Of a stretch of 64,000 nucleotides of DNA, positions 35,322 through 43,764 are shown in pieces. How positions within the stretch are numbered: position 1 is the stretch's first letter; each line of letters begins with the position of its first letter. The notes beneath the pieces are model-generated. The model did not search any database and was not told the origin of the DNA. It was given only the letters and a program-made list of their open reading frames with translations. The translations under genes and the position numbers were made by a program. This stretch comes from Candidatus Bathyarchaeota archaeon (GTDB lineage Archaea > Thermoproteota > Bathyarchaeia > 40CM-2-53-6 > JALHTG01): the NCBI GenBank assembly GCA_022865705.1, contig JALHTG010000011.1, forward strand, positions 104,158 through 168,157, read 5' to 3'.

Positions 35322-35522
35322 CTACTTCTCTCTCTTCTTCCTAGTCTCCCACGCCTTTGCGGCTACTTCGCTGCGTTTCCTGCGCTGCGACTCGATCCAC
35401 GCTCTCACTGCTTCCTCTATCGCCATTGTCAAGTTCCCTTTCTTCATACCCATTTGCTTAAAGATCTCGCCCCGAAACTCCTTCTCCAACTCCTCTGGCA
35501 GAATTACCTTTATGCCTCCCAT
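35322..35522 (-). CDS. Ribbon-helix-helix protein, first gene of the operon
   Basis: 66 residues: a strand (GGIKVILPEELEKEF), then MKKGNLTMAIEEAVRAWIE, a classic RHH, and a very basic tail (RRKRSEVAAKAWETRKKRE). It resembles archaeal CopG/AbrB-partner regulators. It is the promoter-proximal gene, with a strong TATA element upstream, and is probably the autorepressor of the eight-gene operon. Confidence 0.72.
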   Translation of the reverse strand: MGGIKVILPEELEKEFRGEIFKQMGMKKGNLTMAIEEAVRAWIESQRRKRSEVAAKAWETRKKREK

Positions 35523-35552
35523 TTTTGATCAGCTATAGTTAGCAAGTTCCGA

Positions 35553-35565
35553 CCTTATATACTTT
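35553..35565 (-). promoter_or_regulatory. Promoter of the RHH-ParB-radical SAM operon
   Basis: On the minus strand the sequence reads AAAAGTATATAAGG, a strong archaeal TATA box, about 30 nt before the RHH start codon at 35522. The same AAAAGTATATAAG sequence precedes the AbrB gene at 35806, so the two transcripts likely share a regulator or recent ancestry. Confidence 0.6.
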
Positions 35566-35662
35566 TGTCCTTAAGGGCGATGTTTATATGACAGATGGGG
35601 ACATAAGGGTAAAAGGTCTTACCATAATGAAACGAATCTCTCGAAGGTTCATATCTAGGTGG

Positions 35663-35806
35663 TTAGGTCTTTTTGAGTACCGCTTTAGACAATACAAGTT
35701 TACCACCCTCCTCTTCAAAAATGTCGTAGTCACCGACATCGAGTTTCAAAGCGCGTCTAGCTTCTATCGGTATAGTAACCTGCCCTTTGGGCAGGATCTT
35801 CCCCAC
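35663..35806 (-). CDS. AbrB/SpoVT-type DNA-binding protein (47 aa)
   Basis: GTG-started frame beginning GKILPKGQVTIPIEARRAL, the characteristic AbrB swapped-hairpin motif, continuing KLDVGDYDIFEEEGGKLVLS. It has the normal size of AbrB-type antitoxins or regulators. The overlapping plus-strand frame at 35588 is a shadow. TATA AAAAGTATATAAG sits about 55 nt upstream. In-frame TTG codons 2 or more codons upstream are alternative starts. Confidence 0.7.
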   Translation of the reverse strand: MGKILPKGQVTIPIEARRALKLDVGDYDIFEEEGGKLVLSKAVLKKT

Positions 35807-35858
35807 GCCCAACTGCTTGCCCAAGGACTGCTTCCCTACTTTCTGACTGTAGGAAAGA

Positions 35859-35871
35859 CTTATATACTTTT
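35859..35871. promoter_or_regulatory. Bidirectional TATA between AbrB and nuclease genes
   Basis: CTTATATACTTTT serves as AAAAGTATATAAG on the minus strand for the AbrB gene and as a TATA box on the plus strand for the nuclease gene, whose TTG start is about 55 nt away. Identical to the operon promoter at 35553. Confidence 0.5.
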
Positions 35872-35920
35872 CTCGGAAGTAGGATTAGTGGAAAGTAGGG
35901 ATGTAGGAGGTCAATACAGC

Positions 35921-36682
35921 TTGAACGATATGAAGGCTCCTTCCGATGGATCGCAAGCTAAAGTAGCTAATTTGAGAGAAGCCCTATTTCACGAATGCAA
36001 CAAGATCGCAAAGGAATACGAACTATTTCTGCCAAGTGGACAAGCAAGGCTCTCAACGATTCTAGCGATACTTTCTTCCTCCCCGAGTCTGTGTTGCGCC
36101 GCCAAAGCACTTCGAAACAGACGACAAAACCAAATTGACCCATACTACACTGGCAGACATAGTGTGGCGGTTGGTCTGATCGTCGATGCTCTGTATGATG
36201 GACTCACAGCACGAAAGTATGGTGTGATGATTGGGACGGAGGTTCCTAGTACGTTTGGAAGATTGGACATTTTGCTAGAACCAACTTGGCACGGAGTTGA
36301 GTTGCGCTTTAATGATCACAGAATAGGAATCGAGGTTAAAACTGGTCTCTCAATAGACTTAGCTCAAATTTTTCGTTACGTCTTAGATGTTGACTCGTTG
36401 ATTTTGGTTCGAATGCGTCCAAGGCAGGTCATTACTATCAGACAAACTGAGCTACTAGATCCTCTTTCCACAATATTGTCGGCTTGGATTTCACGGGCGA
36501 GAAGACTGCTTGCCGATAAGGATCTTGTCTGTCATCACAAGAAGAATGACGCCCCATTACGTTTCCTGGATAGTGAGGCCTTGGCGCAAGACATCGTAAG
36601 ATTCACACAGGATATTCATGCAACTCTAAGCAGCGTCGTCGAGTCGGTTGTCAGAGAGTTAGAACGAATCGAGGGGACGTGA
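35921..36682 (+). CDS. PD-(D/E)XK nuclease-like protein linked to transposase
   Basis: About 253 residues from TTG 35921, which has a perfect GGAGGT 9 nt upstream; an ATG at 35930 is the alternative, and the longer frame to 35588 overlaps the AbrB gene. The core GRLDILLEP near residue 116, a turn, then IGIEVKTGLS with Glu138 and Lys140, followed by QIFRYVL, is the PD-(D/E)XK nuclease arrangement. The overlapping GTG/TGA junction with the next gene shows co-translation with the transposase operon. Possible DNA-end cleavage role; not proven. Confidence 0.6.
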   Translation: MNDMKAPSDGSQAKVANLREALFHECNKIAKEYELFLPSGQARLSTILAILSSSPSLCCAAKALRNRRQNQIDPYYTGRHSVAVGLIVDALYDGLTARKYGVMIGTEVPSTFGRLDILLEPTWHGVELRFNDHRIGIEVKTGLSIDLAQIFRYVLDVDSLILVRMRPRQVITIRQTELLDPLSTILSAWISRARRLLADKDLVCHHKKNDAPLRFLDSEALAQDIVRFTQDIHATLSSVVESVVRELERIEGT

Positions 36683-36699
36683 AAAAAGGAGTTGATGTT

Positions 36700-37158
36700 A
36701 TGAGCGAAAATGAGAAAGTAGTTGTTCGTCGTCTGCCAGACGGTCAAATTGAGATCGAACTCAGAGGAAACAATGTTCGCTACTTATCGAGAGTCCTAGA
36801 TACCCTGCGCAATCCGAGCGTAGCGCTAGCAGAGTCAGACCTGAACTCTACGCTTGGATTAGAAATTCCTATGCCCTCGGAGCAGGATCTTGTGGAGTTC
36901 ATCAAGCAGCAACCCAACTATGAACACAGTCTTATGCTCATCTCGGAGCATTTTCTCAAGCAACCCGTTCATGCATCAAGTGATGGGAGACAGAACGCTA
37001 CCTATCAACGGCTAAACTTCCTAGTGCGGAAAGCTCATGCGAGAATAGAACACGAAGAAACTGGACAGTTCCTCCGTCGATGGGTAAGAATGGAGAAGAA
37101 TAGGCGCTCATACTTGGTCTACACATTCCAACATTCACAGCCTCAAACGGGAGCGTGA
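36700..37158 (+). CDS. Accessory protein between nuclease and transposase
   Basis: 152 residues from an ATG with AAGGAG 8 nt upstream. The N-terminal third has an acidic/basic strand pair (VVVRRLPDGQIEIELRG); the C-terminal half looks like a winged helix (YQRLNFLVRKAHARIEHEE, then RSYLVYTF). No family recognised. It overlaps the transposase start (GTGA), so it is probably a DNA-binding partner of the transposase or nuclease. Confidence 0.55.
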   Translation: MSENEKVVVRRLPDGQIEIELRGNNVRYLSRVLDTLRNPSVALAESDLNSTLGLEIPMPSEQDLVEFIKQQPNYEHSLMLISEHFLKQPVHASSDGRQNATYQRLNFLVRKAHARIEHEETGQFLRRWVRMEKNRRSYLVYTFQHSQPQTGA

Positions 37159-38219
37159 CAGTCGTCGAGCCTAAGGGTTTCAGCAGGTTTGCTAAGAGAC
37201 ATTTTCTATCGAAGATAGAGCTCGCTTTGGCACCAAACTGCAAGTACAATACCCTAGAGCTTGTCGAACCGTTGCTCTCCACCGCAGAAGCCCGCCTCTT
37301 CACGCATGGCGGATTCCGAAGACACGCCGAGAAGACGAACGATCAGACACCAGCTAGTAGCACCCTGTTATACCACTTGCACAAACACCCAAACCCTGAA
37401 GCTCTTCTTTCCAACTTGCAGAAACTGATAGATGTGAGTCTCGAACTCTCGCTAAGAAGTCGCTATGGTCGACGTGCATTTGATGTGGCTATCGATCTTA
37501 CCCCTACTCCTTACTATGGCGATCCGAATTTCCCTATGGTATCAACCACGAAGCCCGATCGTGGCACAACCTATGGCTATGTCTTCGCTGTCGCCAGCAT
37601 AATCGAACCAGGCTTCAGACCCATTGTAGCGGTTGTCTTCAAGAAACCAAGAGAAACCTGCCTAGACATTATTCGACGTCTAATAGTCATGATTGAGCAT
37701 CGCGGTGTAAGGATCAGAATACTCCTGTTGGATCGTGCGTTTTACAGCGGAGATGTGATTAATCTTCTCAAGCGAAAACGGATTCATTTCTTAATGCCTG
37801 CCAGACAGAATGCAAGAGCTGGCAGAATAACGGCACTCTCACCAGCAGGCACAGTTATCAAATTTAGACTGGGAACCGCTGAACACACACTCATAATAGC
37901 TTCCTATCATGCAGATGAGAAGAGACCTTTTGCCACAAATATCCCCGTAGGTCGAGAGGACGCGCAAGTTTTGATCCAGACCTATCGTAAACGATGGGGT
38001 ATCGAAACCTGCTTCCGGCAAATTCACGATCGAAGACCTAGAACAACCAGTAGAGACCCAACAGTCCGCGCCTTTTACTTCTACCTAAGTGCTCTTGTAT
38101 TCAACCTGTGGCTGCTCCTAAATCTAAGAACTCCCTATACGCTCGGTTACGAAACGCCGATCGTAGCTGTTGTTGAGCTTCTAGCCTTGCTATCCGCACC
38201 GATCCGAGATTGCGGGTAG
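37155..38219 (+). mobile_element. DDE transposase (ISH3/ISC1439-like family)
   Basis: 354 residues with an RNase-H-like DDE core: Asp114 in AIDLTPTPYYGD, Asp193 in LLLDRAFYSGD, Glu284 in YRKRWGIETCFRQI, and the terminal FYFYLSALVFNLWLLLN helix of the archaeal ISH3/ISC families. GTG start overlaps the upstream accessory gene. I could not identify terminal inverted repeats or target duplications. The tail after residue 340 looks normal, so the enzyme may be active. Confidence 0.75.
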
Positions 38220-38368
38220 CAGGACTCTCTTCTGCATAGCCATGCGCATCCCTAGCGGAGCGCAGGCCAACAACCTTCCATAAAGCGTCTAGTTCCCGAT
38301 AATCTTCTTCGATCGGTCATAACCTAGCCAACACAATCCGTTCAAGACAGCTTTCTTGAAACACTTGA

Positions 38369-39094
38369 CAAGAAAATAAGGAACCAAAACACCTTTCAAT
38401 TATCTCAATTGATGCACTTTGCGATCTACTGAAGTTCCATGACAAGAGTGCAAGCACAAGGGCGAATTTGTTAAAGTCTCTCAAGCGGTTCTATTGCGAT
38501 TTTCTGAAAATGCCTCAAGTCGTTGAATCGTTCAAGTTTCCAAAGAGAGTCTATGCACCCAGACTTGTTCCAAGTAAGGAAGATTTGCAACGCTTCTTTG
38601 ACGCATTAGACAGCGACAGAGACCGAGCCATCTTTCTAATGTATGCAACAAGTGGACTGAGAAAATCCGAACTACTAGGTCTGAGTCTTGACGACATAGA
38701 CCTAGAGAACCGATTAATCATACCAAAGAACGCGCATACGACTGGAACCACAAAGAACACTTGGGCCACTTGTTTCAATGTTGAAGCACAGACCTACCTG
38801 AGACAATACCTTGCGAGCCGAAAGACAGACGACAAACGCCTATTCTCGATCTCAGAAACCACACTCAGAAGAATATTCAGAGGGACGCGAAAGAGAACTG
38901 GGCTAGGCATCAGACCCCAAGTCTTGCGCGAATGGTTCTGTTGCCAACTAGGAGAACTAGGAGTTCCAGATCGGTATGTTGACGCGCTTTGCGGAAGAGT
39001 GCCTAAGTCGGTTCTAGCACGACACTACACAGACTACAGTCCGAACAGACTCAAAACGATCTACGACAAGGCAAACCTACGAGTGCTGACCTAG
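38369..39094 (+). pseudogene. Tyrosine recombinase (integrase), catalytic part, frameshifted
   Basis: The open frame from 38369 encodes an integrase core (DLLKFHDKSASTRANLLKS, FPKRVYAPRLVPSKEDL) and catalytic domain: Arg in TSGLRKSELLGL, Arg in QVLREWF, and a nucleophile Tyr in SVLARHYTDYSPNRL. Upstream, a second frame (38330-38400) carries FLETLDKKIRN, which looks like its N-terminus shifted by one base. No start codon is in the main frame; TTG 38468 is the first. It is distinct from the remnant beside tRNA-Val and marks the right part of the accessory region. Confidence 0.65.
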
Positions 39095-39161
39095 ACTTGC
39101 ATTTACAGCGCGCGCGTGGTACGAGGGAAAAATCACAACAGATAAGAAGAAATTCTGCATA

Positions 39162-39284
39162 TTGATGAATCATTGGCAGAAATACGGTTCTCTGCCAGAT
39201 GACTTGACATTCTATATGATTGCGGAAGAGTTCAAGAAAGCTGAAGACTTGGAGAAATTCCTTCAGAAACGACAGCCAAAGTAA
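39162..39284 (+). CDS. Candidate 40-residue protein, possibly truncated
   Basis: TTG-started frame (LMNHWQKYGSLPDDLTFYM, then EEFKKAEDLEKFLQKR). The frame stays open upstream to 39117 (WYEGKITTDKKKF), so it may be the end of a larger lost gene. A GCGCGCGCG motif at 39108-39116 precedes it. No family recognised. Confidence 0.3.
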   Translation: MMNHWQKYGSLPDDLTFYMIAEEFKKAEDLEKFLQKRQPK

Positions 39285-39430
39285 TAACCCTATCATACAA
39301 AAATCCGCGAGCAATACGAACCTAAGACACGCACCATCGGGGGGGGCATATTTCTAGCTAAGCAATGAATAGTCTAGAAATTGAACCTTTGGCAGTGTTC
39401 CTACCACATAATAGGATTCTTAGACCAATT

Positions 39431-39784
39431 TCAAGGTGGAGTAGACTGTTTGCTTGTTCCTTTTGTTTGGTTCCTCTTGCCTTTTGGGCGTCGGCGCCCA
39501 GTTTCCTTCAAGAAGCTGCACCCTTTCACGATAGCTATCTGCTTTGTCTGCTTACTCTGTTCTACATGAATTTTCTTGCTTAGCTTTCTGTTAGCTATCC
39601 TATTTCTCAAAGCGATGGATACATTGTTGAATTTCATGTCACCTGAAGGCACATACACAACCTTCCTGTCATCCTTCAACTTTAACGCGGCATCTATGGC
39701 GCCATCATATTTACTCCCAGCAACCCTGCGTCGGACCCAATCCGGCCTAGGAACGATCTTAAACCTCACAGACTGAGAACTCAT
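39431..39784 (-). CDS. Basic protein of unknown function
   Basis: About 117 residues from an ATG at 39784 (a longer start at 39877 is possible). RFKIVPRPDWVRRRVAGSKY, a KLKDDRKVVYVPSGDMKF stretch and a very basic C-terminus (TGRRRPKGKRNQTKG) give a nucleic-acid-binding character. It resembles small proteins encoded by archaeal plasmids and integrated elements. No firm family. Confidence 0.5.
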   Translation of the reverse strand: MSSQSVRFKIVPRPDWVRRRVAGSKYDGAIDAALKLKDDRKVVYVPSGDMKFNNVSIALRNRIANRKLSKKIHVEQSKQTKQIAIVKGCSFLKETGRRRPKGKRNQTKGTSKQSTPP

Positions 39785-39947
39785 ACTCGCTCTCACTGAC
39801 AGTACACATCTCCCCCCCGATATATAATACGTGACTAGCGCACTATTCTCTTGCCATACTTCGGCGTTCTGACCCATTTCTCAGAGACCTCGCTGTGAAG
39901 CCCTTATATGGAATCGAACTCACAGATCTGAGTCTGGGAAAAATGGC

Positions 39948-40382
39948 ATGACTGAAGGGAACCATCCTTCGAGCCGTGAGATATGCAAATTCGTTGCTCA
40001 GCTTAGCGCCACTTTTTTGGCCATTATGACTGCTCTTGGATCCCTATTTCTCCAAGCGAAAGTCCCCTTTCATACGATTGTAGAGTTCACGGCTGGTTCT
40101 CTTTGCTTTCTTCTCTCGCTAGTCTTTTCGTTTGGTGGATATGTGACCGAAGATCGGACGGAGAATCATGCGCAGCTTTTGATGATTGGTGTCTTTGCGT
40201 TTTTCTTCGGTCTCTTTTTCTCTGTGACACAAGTTTTGGGAACGATTTGCGGGTCTCTGCTACAGGCGGAGCCTGAAGTTACTCCACTACACATTGTCGT
40301 TCTCGGCGTAACAGGCACGGGTGGCCTAGTTTTCTGCTTATACCTAGCAAGAAAAATCGCAAAGCAACACAAGGTGCAATAA
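39948..40382 (+). CDS. Membrane protein with four predicted spans
   Basis: 144 residues; spans near ATFLAIMTALGSLFL, TAGSLCFLLSLVFSFGG, MIGVFAFFFGLFFSVTQVLG and HIVVLGVTGTGGLVFCLYLA. No family recognised. It lies at the right edge of the accessory region and its origin is uncertain. Confidence 0.5.
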   Translation: MTEGNHPSSREICKFVAQLSATFLAIMTALGSLFLQAKVPFHTIVEFTAGSLCFLLSLVFSFGGYVTEDRTENHAQLLMIGVFAFFFGLFFSVTQVLGTICGSLLQAEPEVTPLHIVVLGVTGTGGLVFCLYLARKIAKQHKVQ

Positions 40383-40820
40383 GTTCGAGGCTCACACCGG
40401 CTAGATCCTAGATCTGCTTCCGCTTCATACCGCGGCAAGAGTTCTAGGTCCGAGACTTACCCTCATGGATCTTAAGGTCTATGTCGCCCCCGAATATGTG
40501 TTGTAGCTCATGTAGAAGGATCTCTTAGCGCGCACGCCTCTCAGCTTCTCAATGAGGTCCTGCCCAGTATGCCACATAACGCATCATCCATGCCAATACT
40601 TCACTGGCGCCCGAAGTCATAGAAAGCAGTCAAAATGCGTACTTTATAGTCACTTCGAAGTTCTCGTTGCGACGCGCGCTTTTCGACCTGTTGAAGAGTC
40701 TTGACGTATGATTGCTCGCGGAGTGCGCCTTGGAATAGGGCGCACGAGTCCCAGAAGCCCAGTATTCCTATAGGAATATTTCTGCCACGAAAATATTAAT
40801 GCCCAGATAAGGCTCCCCAC
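40383..40820. other. 438-base stretch before the homocysteine operon
   Basis: No confident gene. It holds GCGCGC motifs at 40528 and 40674, a short minus-strand relic-like segment near 40500 encoding LLHELQHIFGGD (too short to call), and the regulatory palindrome and TATA box of the next operon at its right end. Confidence 0.45.
40763..40778. promoter_or_regulatory. Perfect 16-bp palindrome upstream of the homocysteine operon
   Basis: TATTCCTATAGGAATA is a perfect inverted repeat. It ends about 12 nt before the TATA-like element AAAATATTAA (40790-40799), which itself lies about 25 nt before the GTG start at 40821. The location is ideal for an activator, or for a repressor overlapping the BRE. 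Probable regulator-binding site; regulator unknown. Confidence 0.5.
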
Positions 40821-41990
40821 GTGAGAAGTGCTTGGAATATGGCGGAAGAACGTGGATCGGAGAAGCTGAGAAGCTATGAGCAAATAAATGCGAAGATTAA
40901 GAAAGGCGACGCCGTCGTGATGACGGCTGAGGAATTCGTTGAGTACGCAAGAGACCATGGAGCAAGTGTGGCAGCACATGAGGTGGATGTCGTCACTACT
41001 GGGACATTCGGGGCAATGTGCAGCTCTGGAGCATTTTTGAATTTTGGGCATTCGGATCCTCCCATCAAGATGGCTCACTGCTGGTTGAATGATGTTCCTG
41101 CCTACCGCGGGTTGGCAGCTGTCGATGCATACATTGGTGCTACCGCGATGAGCGAGAAAGAGGGCTTCGAGTACGGCGGAGGACACGTGATCGAGGATCT
41201 TGTCAGCCACCGTCAGATTGAGTTGCGCGGGGACGCCTACGGAACAGATTGTTACCCGAGAAAAAGCATTGAGACCGCTTTCACAATTGATGACCTCAAC
41301 CAAGCGATTCTCGTAAACCCGCGAAACGCATATCAACACTACAACGCAGCCACGAACGGAACTGACAGAGTGCTCTACACCTACATGGGCACTCTCCTTC
41401 CCAAATACGGAAACGTGACATACTCAGGCGCTGGCGAGTTGAGCCCTCTCTACAAGGACAAATGCTTTGAAACGATCGGCTTGGGAACAAGGATTTTCTT
41501 GGGAGGAGGTATAGGCTACGTTGCCGGTGAAGGAACTCAGCATTTCCCGCAGCAACAGTTCGGAACAATAATGGTTCGCGGAGACTTGAAGCAGATGACC
41601 TCGAAATACCTGAGAGGTGCAACATTCCACAAGTATGGTACAACTCTATACGTAGGCTTGGGTATTCCAATACCTATAATAAACGAGAGAGTTGCCGAAT
41701 CTGCAGCAATACCGGACGATCAGATAGCAACGAACATTCTAGACTATGGCGTTCCGTCACCTTCAAGACCATCGGTAAGGACGGCCTCCTACAAAGAGCT
41801 GAAGACTGGAAAGGTGACTATAAACGGCCAAGAAGTTCGAGCATCCCCGGTCTCAAGCTTCAAGTACGCAAAGGAGATTGCTCAGACACTGAAGCGTTGG
41901 ATCGAGGAGAAGGTTTTCCTTCTGACAAGGCCTGTCGAACTCATCGCAGATCACAGAGAGTTTCGGCCGCTTAGGATTCGTAAACCCTAG
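40821..41990 (+). CDS. Homocysteine biosynthesis protein (DUF39/COG1900)
   Basis: 389 residues. The DUF39/COG1900 motifs are visible: VTTGTFGAMCSSGAFLNFGH, AYGTDCYPRK and GLGTRIFLGGGIGYV. In Methanosarcina the COG1900 protein, with a NIL-ferredoxin, converts aspartate semialdehyde and sulfide into homocysteine. A near-leaderless GTG fits the TATA box; an ATG seven codons in is the alternative. The next two genes are the known partners. Confidence 0.92.
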   Translation: MRSAWNMAEERGSEKLRSYEQINAKIKKGDAVVMTAEEFVEYARDHGASVAAHEVDVVTTGTFGAMCSSGAFLNFGHSDPPIKMAHCWLNDVPAYRGLAAVDAYIGATAMSEKEGFEYGGGHVIEDLVSHRQIELRGDAYGTDCYPRKSIETAFTIDDLNQAILVNPRNAYQHYNAATNGTDRVLYTYMGTLLPKYGNVTYSGAGELSPLYKDKCFETIGLGTRIFLGGGIGYVAGEGTQHFPQQQFGTIMVRGDLKQMTSKYLRGATFHKYGTTLYVGLGIPIPIINERVAESAAIPDDQIATNILDYGVPSPSRPSVRTASYKELKTGKVTINGQEVRASPVSSFKYAKEIAQTLKRWIEEKVFLLTRPVELIADHREFRPLRIRKP

Positions 41991-42002
41991 GAGGTGGAGT
42001 AA

Positions 42003-42392
42003 TTGAAGCTCAGACTGCTGTACACGCATAAGGAGACGAGTCGCCCAGTACTGGCGACCACGATCATGAAAACAGGGGTTCCAATCAACATTCTCGAGGC
42101 ACAGATGACGCCTGAATCGGGACAGATGATAGTGGACGTTCCTGTGGACAATCGAAGACTGAAGGAGGTCGTATCAGCCTTCGAGACTGAAGGAGTCAGG
42201 GTGCAAGAGATCGTCTCAACAATAACCATTGACTTCGATAAGTGCATGTCATGCGGCGCTTGCGTCTCCCCGTGCCCTGTATCCGCTATTACACAGAAAA
42301 CGGACTGGGATATTGAGTATGACGAAAAGAAATGCATCAGGTGCAAAGTCTGCGTCGACGCTTGTCCGGTAGGAGCGATAGCTTTCTTATAG
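42003..42392 (+). CDS. NIL-domain 4Fe-4S ferredoxin of homocysteine synthesis
   Basis: 129 residues. An N-terminal NIL domain (about 1-75; LEAQMTPESGQMIVDVP) is followed by two [4Fe-4S] motifs, CMSCGACVSPCP and CIRCKVCVDACP. It is the electron-transfer partner of the COG1900 protein. TTG start follows an excellent GGAGGTGGAG ribosome-binding site. 12 nt after the previous gene: a clear operon. Confidence 0.92.
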   Translation: MKLRLLYTHKETSRPVLATTIMKTGVPINILEAQMTPESGQMIVDVPVDNRRLKEVVSAFETEGVRVQEIVSTITIDFDKCMSCGACVSPCPVSAITQKTDWDIEYDEKKCIRCKVCVDACPVGAIAFL

Positions 42393-42425
42393 GGACAAAC
42401 TCGTCTTTCGCTGGTTGAAAAGAGC

Positions 42426-43193
42426 ATGTACCGAGTCAGAAAGCGAATCAATCAATCAAACTTGCTCGCGCTCACCGAAAGCTTTCGAGCGACTGATGAG
42501 GCGTTTGCATCTATTATTCAGCATAGGGCCTGTCTGGAAACCTACATTCGCACTCACCCAGGTTTCGAATGGGCTCTCGATCCAATAGCCGTGGATGCAG
42601 GCGCGCCGCGGATTGTTCGATTGGCGACAGGTGCAGCTGAGATTGCGGGGGTCGGTCCTATGGCTGCTGTTCCGGGATCTCTCGCGGAACTGGCCTTAGA
42701 AGCGATGCTCCGGACTGGATCAAGGATCAACGTCATCGAGAACGGGGGAGAAATCGCAGCAACATCAATCTCCGCATTGACTATCGGAATATACGCTGGA
42801 CAATCCACATTCTCAGGACAGCTGGGCTTCCTTCTATCTCCGCTCGACTTTCCAATCGGAATAGCGACAAGTTCAGCAACAGTAAGCCATGCCCTGAGCT
42901 TCGGCGAGGCTGACGCAGCAGTCATCGTTGCGGACACAGCGTCCATTGCTGATGCTGTAGCGACGGCCGTTTGCAATGCCGTTCAAGGACACGACTACGA
43001 AGCTTCAATACAAAAAGGGTTGGAAACGGCTGAAAAGATAGGGCACACAAGAGGCGCTCTGATCGTGCGGGGTAACTATGTCGGCATGGTTGGAAAATTG
43101 CCGCAACTTGTGAAGGTCGAGGGAAACGTGGAAGAGATTCTCAAAGCAGGTCTAGTTGACGTAGCCAGACCTAACGTGATCGTACTCACGTAA
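42426..43193 (+). CDS. UPF0280/COG2122 (ApbE-like) sulfide-assimilation protein
   Basis: 255 residues of the UPF0280 family: VDAGAPRIVRLATGAAEIAGV, GPMAAVPGSLAELA, ENGGEIAA and a C-terminal GALIVRGNYVGMVGKLP. COG2122 in Methanosarcina promotes sulfide assimilation into homocysteine. It completes the three-gene set here, 33 nt after the ferredoxin gene. A GCGCGC inside the coding region (42601) is one of few such. Confidence 0.9.
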   Translation: MYRVRKRINQSNLLALTESFRATDEAFASIIQHRACLETYIRTHPGFEWALDPIAVDAGAPRIVRLATGAAEIAGVGPMAAVPGSLAELALEAMLRTGSRINVIENGGEIAATSISALTIGIYAGQSTFSGQLGFLLSPLDFPIGIATSSATVSHALSFGEADAAVIVADTASIADAVATAVCNAVQGHDYEASIQKGLETAEKIGHTRGALIVRGNYVGMVGKLPQLVKVEGNVEEILKAGLVDVARPNVIVLT

Positions 43194-43214
43194 GGTCAAC
43201 ATAGGTTCTTTCGA

Positions 43215-43604
43215 TCAGTGTTGGAGATGTGCCGATGCCCATCTTACTAGGAGAGTTGCTACGAACACTGTAATACCTGATAGCACTACCAAGGGCCCTG
43301 GTGGCAATTTGAGATAGCCGGACAACAATACTCCCGATGATGAGCAGACCACGCCAAAGGCCGAGCTCAACACAGAATATCTGAATAGATTGGAACTCGG
43401 GGTTTTTGCAGTTGCAGCGGGAACAATCACCAGGAAGCCCACTAACAGACTTCCGGCGATTTTTATGTCTATCGCGACCACCAGCGAGACAAGGAGTAGG
43501 TAGATAAGATTGGTTCTGGCGACATTGACGCCACTTGATATGGCGAGTCCCTCTGAAATCATCGCCAAGACTATCTTCTTGTAGACTGCTCTAGTTAGAA
43601 GCAC
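43215..43604 (-). pseudogene. Truncated metal ABC transporter permease (ZnuB/TroC-like)
   Basis: 129 residues matching only the C-terminal half of ABC-3 family metal permeases: SGVNVARTNLIYLLLVSLVV, KIAGSLLVGFLVIVPAATA, and YSVLSSAFGVVCSSSGVLLS. Intact members have about 260-280 residues. Upstream sequence up to 43722 shows no N-terminal half and no ATPase or binding-protein gene is nearby, so it is a remnant. Confidence 0.65.
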
Positions 43605-43764
43605 TGCTGCAACAGCGACAATCGCAGCCCTTGCTTACATCTTGAGAAAGAGGAGAAGATCGTCTGACCGCATGCGCCATTATGCTAGAGTGAGAAAAAC
43701 CGTTTAGTACCAGTTCGCGAATATGCTGGTCAAATCGGTCAAGGATCTATTGAGGAATGTTGGC

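Noticed and set aside
35588..35920. N-terminal extension of the nuclease frame
   Set aside because: It overlaps the well-supported AbrB gene on the other strand, while a strong GGAGGT lies before TTG 35921.
40440..40520. Minus-strand segment encoding LLHELQHIFGGD, a HEXXH-like motif
   Set aside because: Only about 24 codons are open between stops, too short to separate a metallopeptidase relic from chance.
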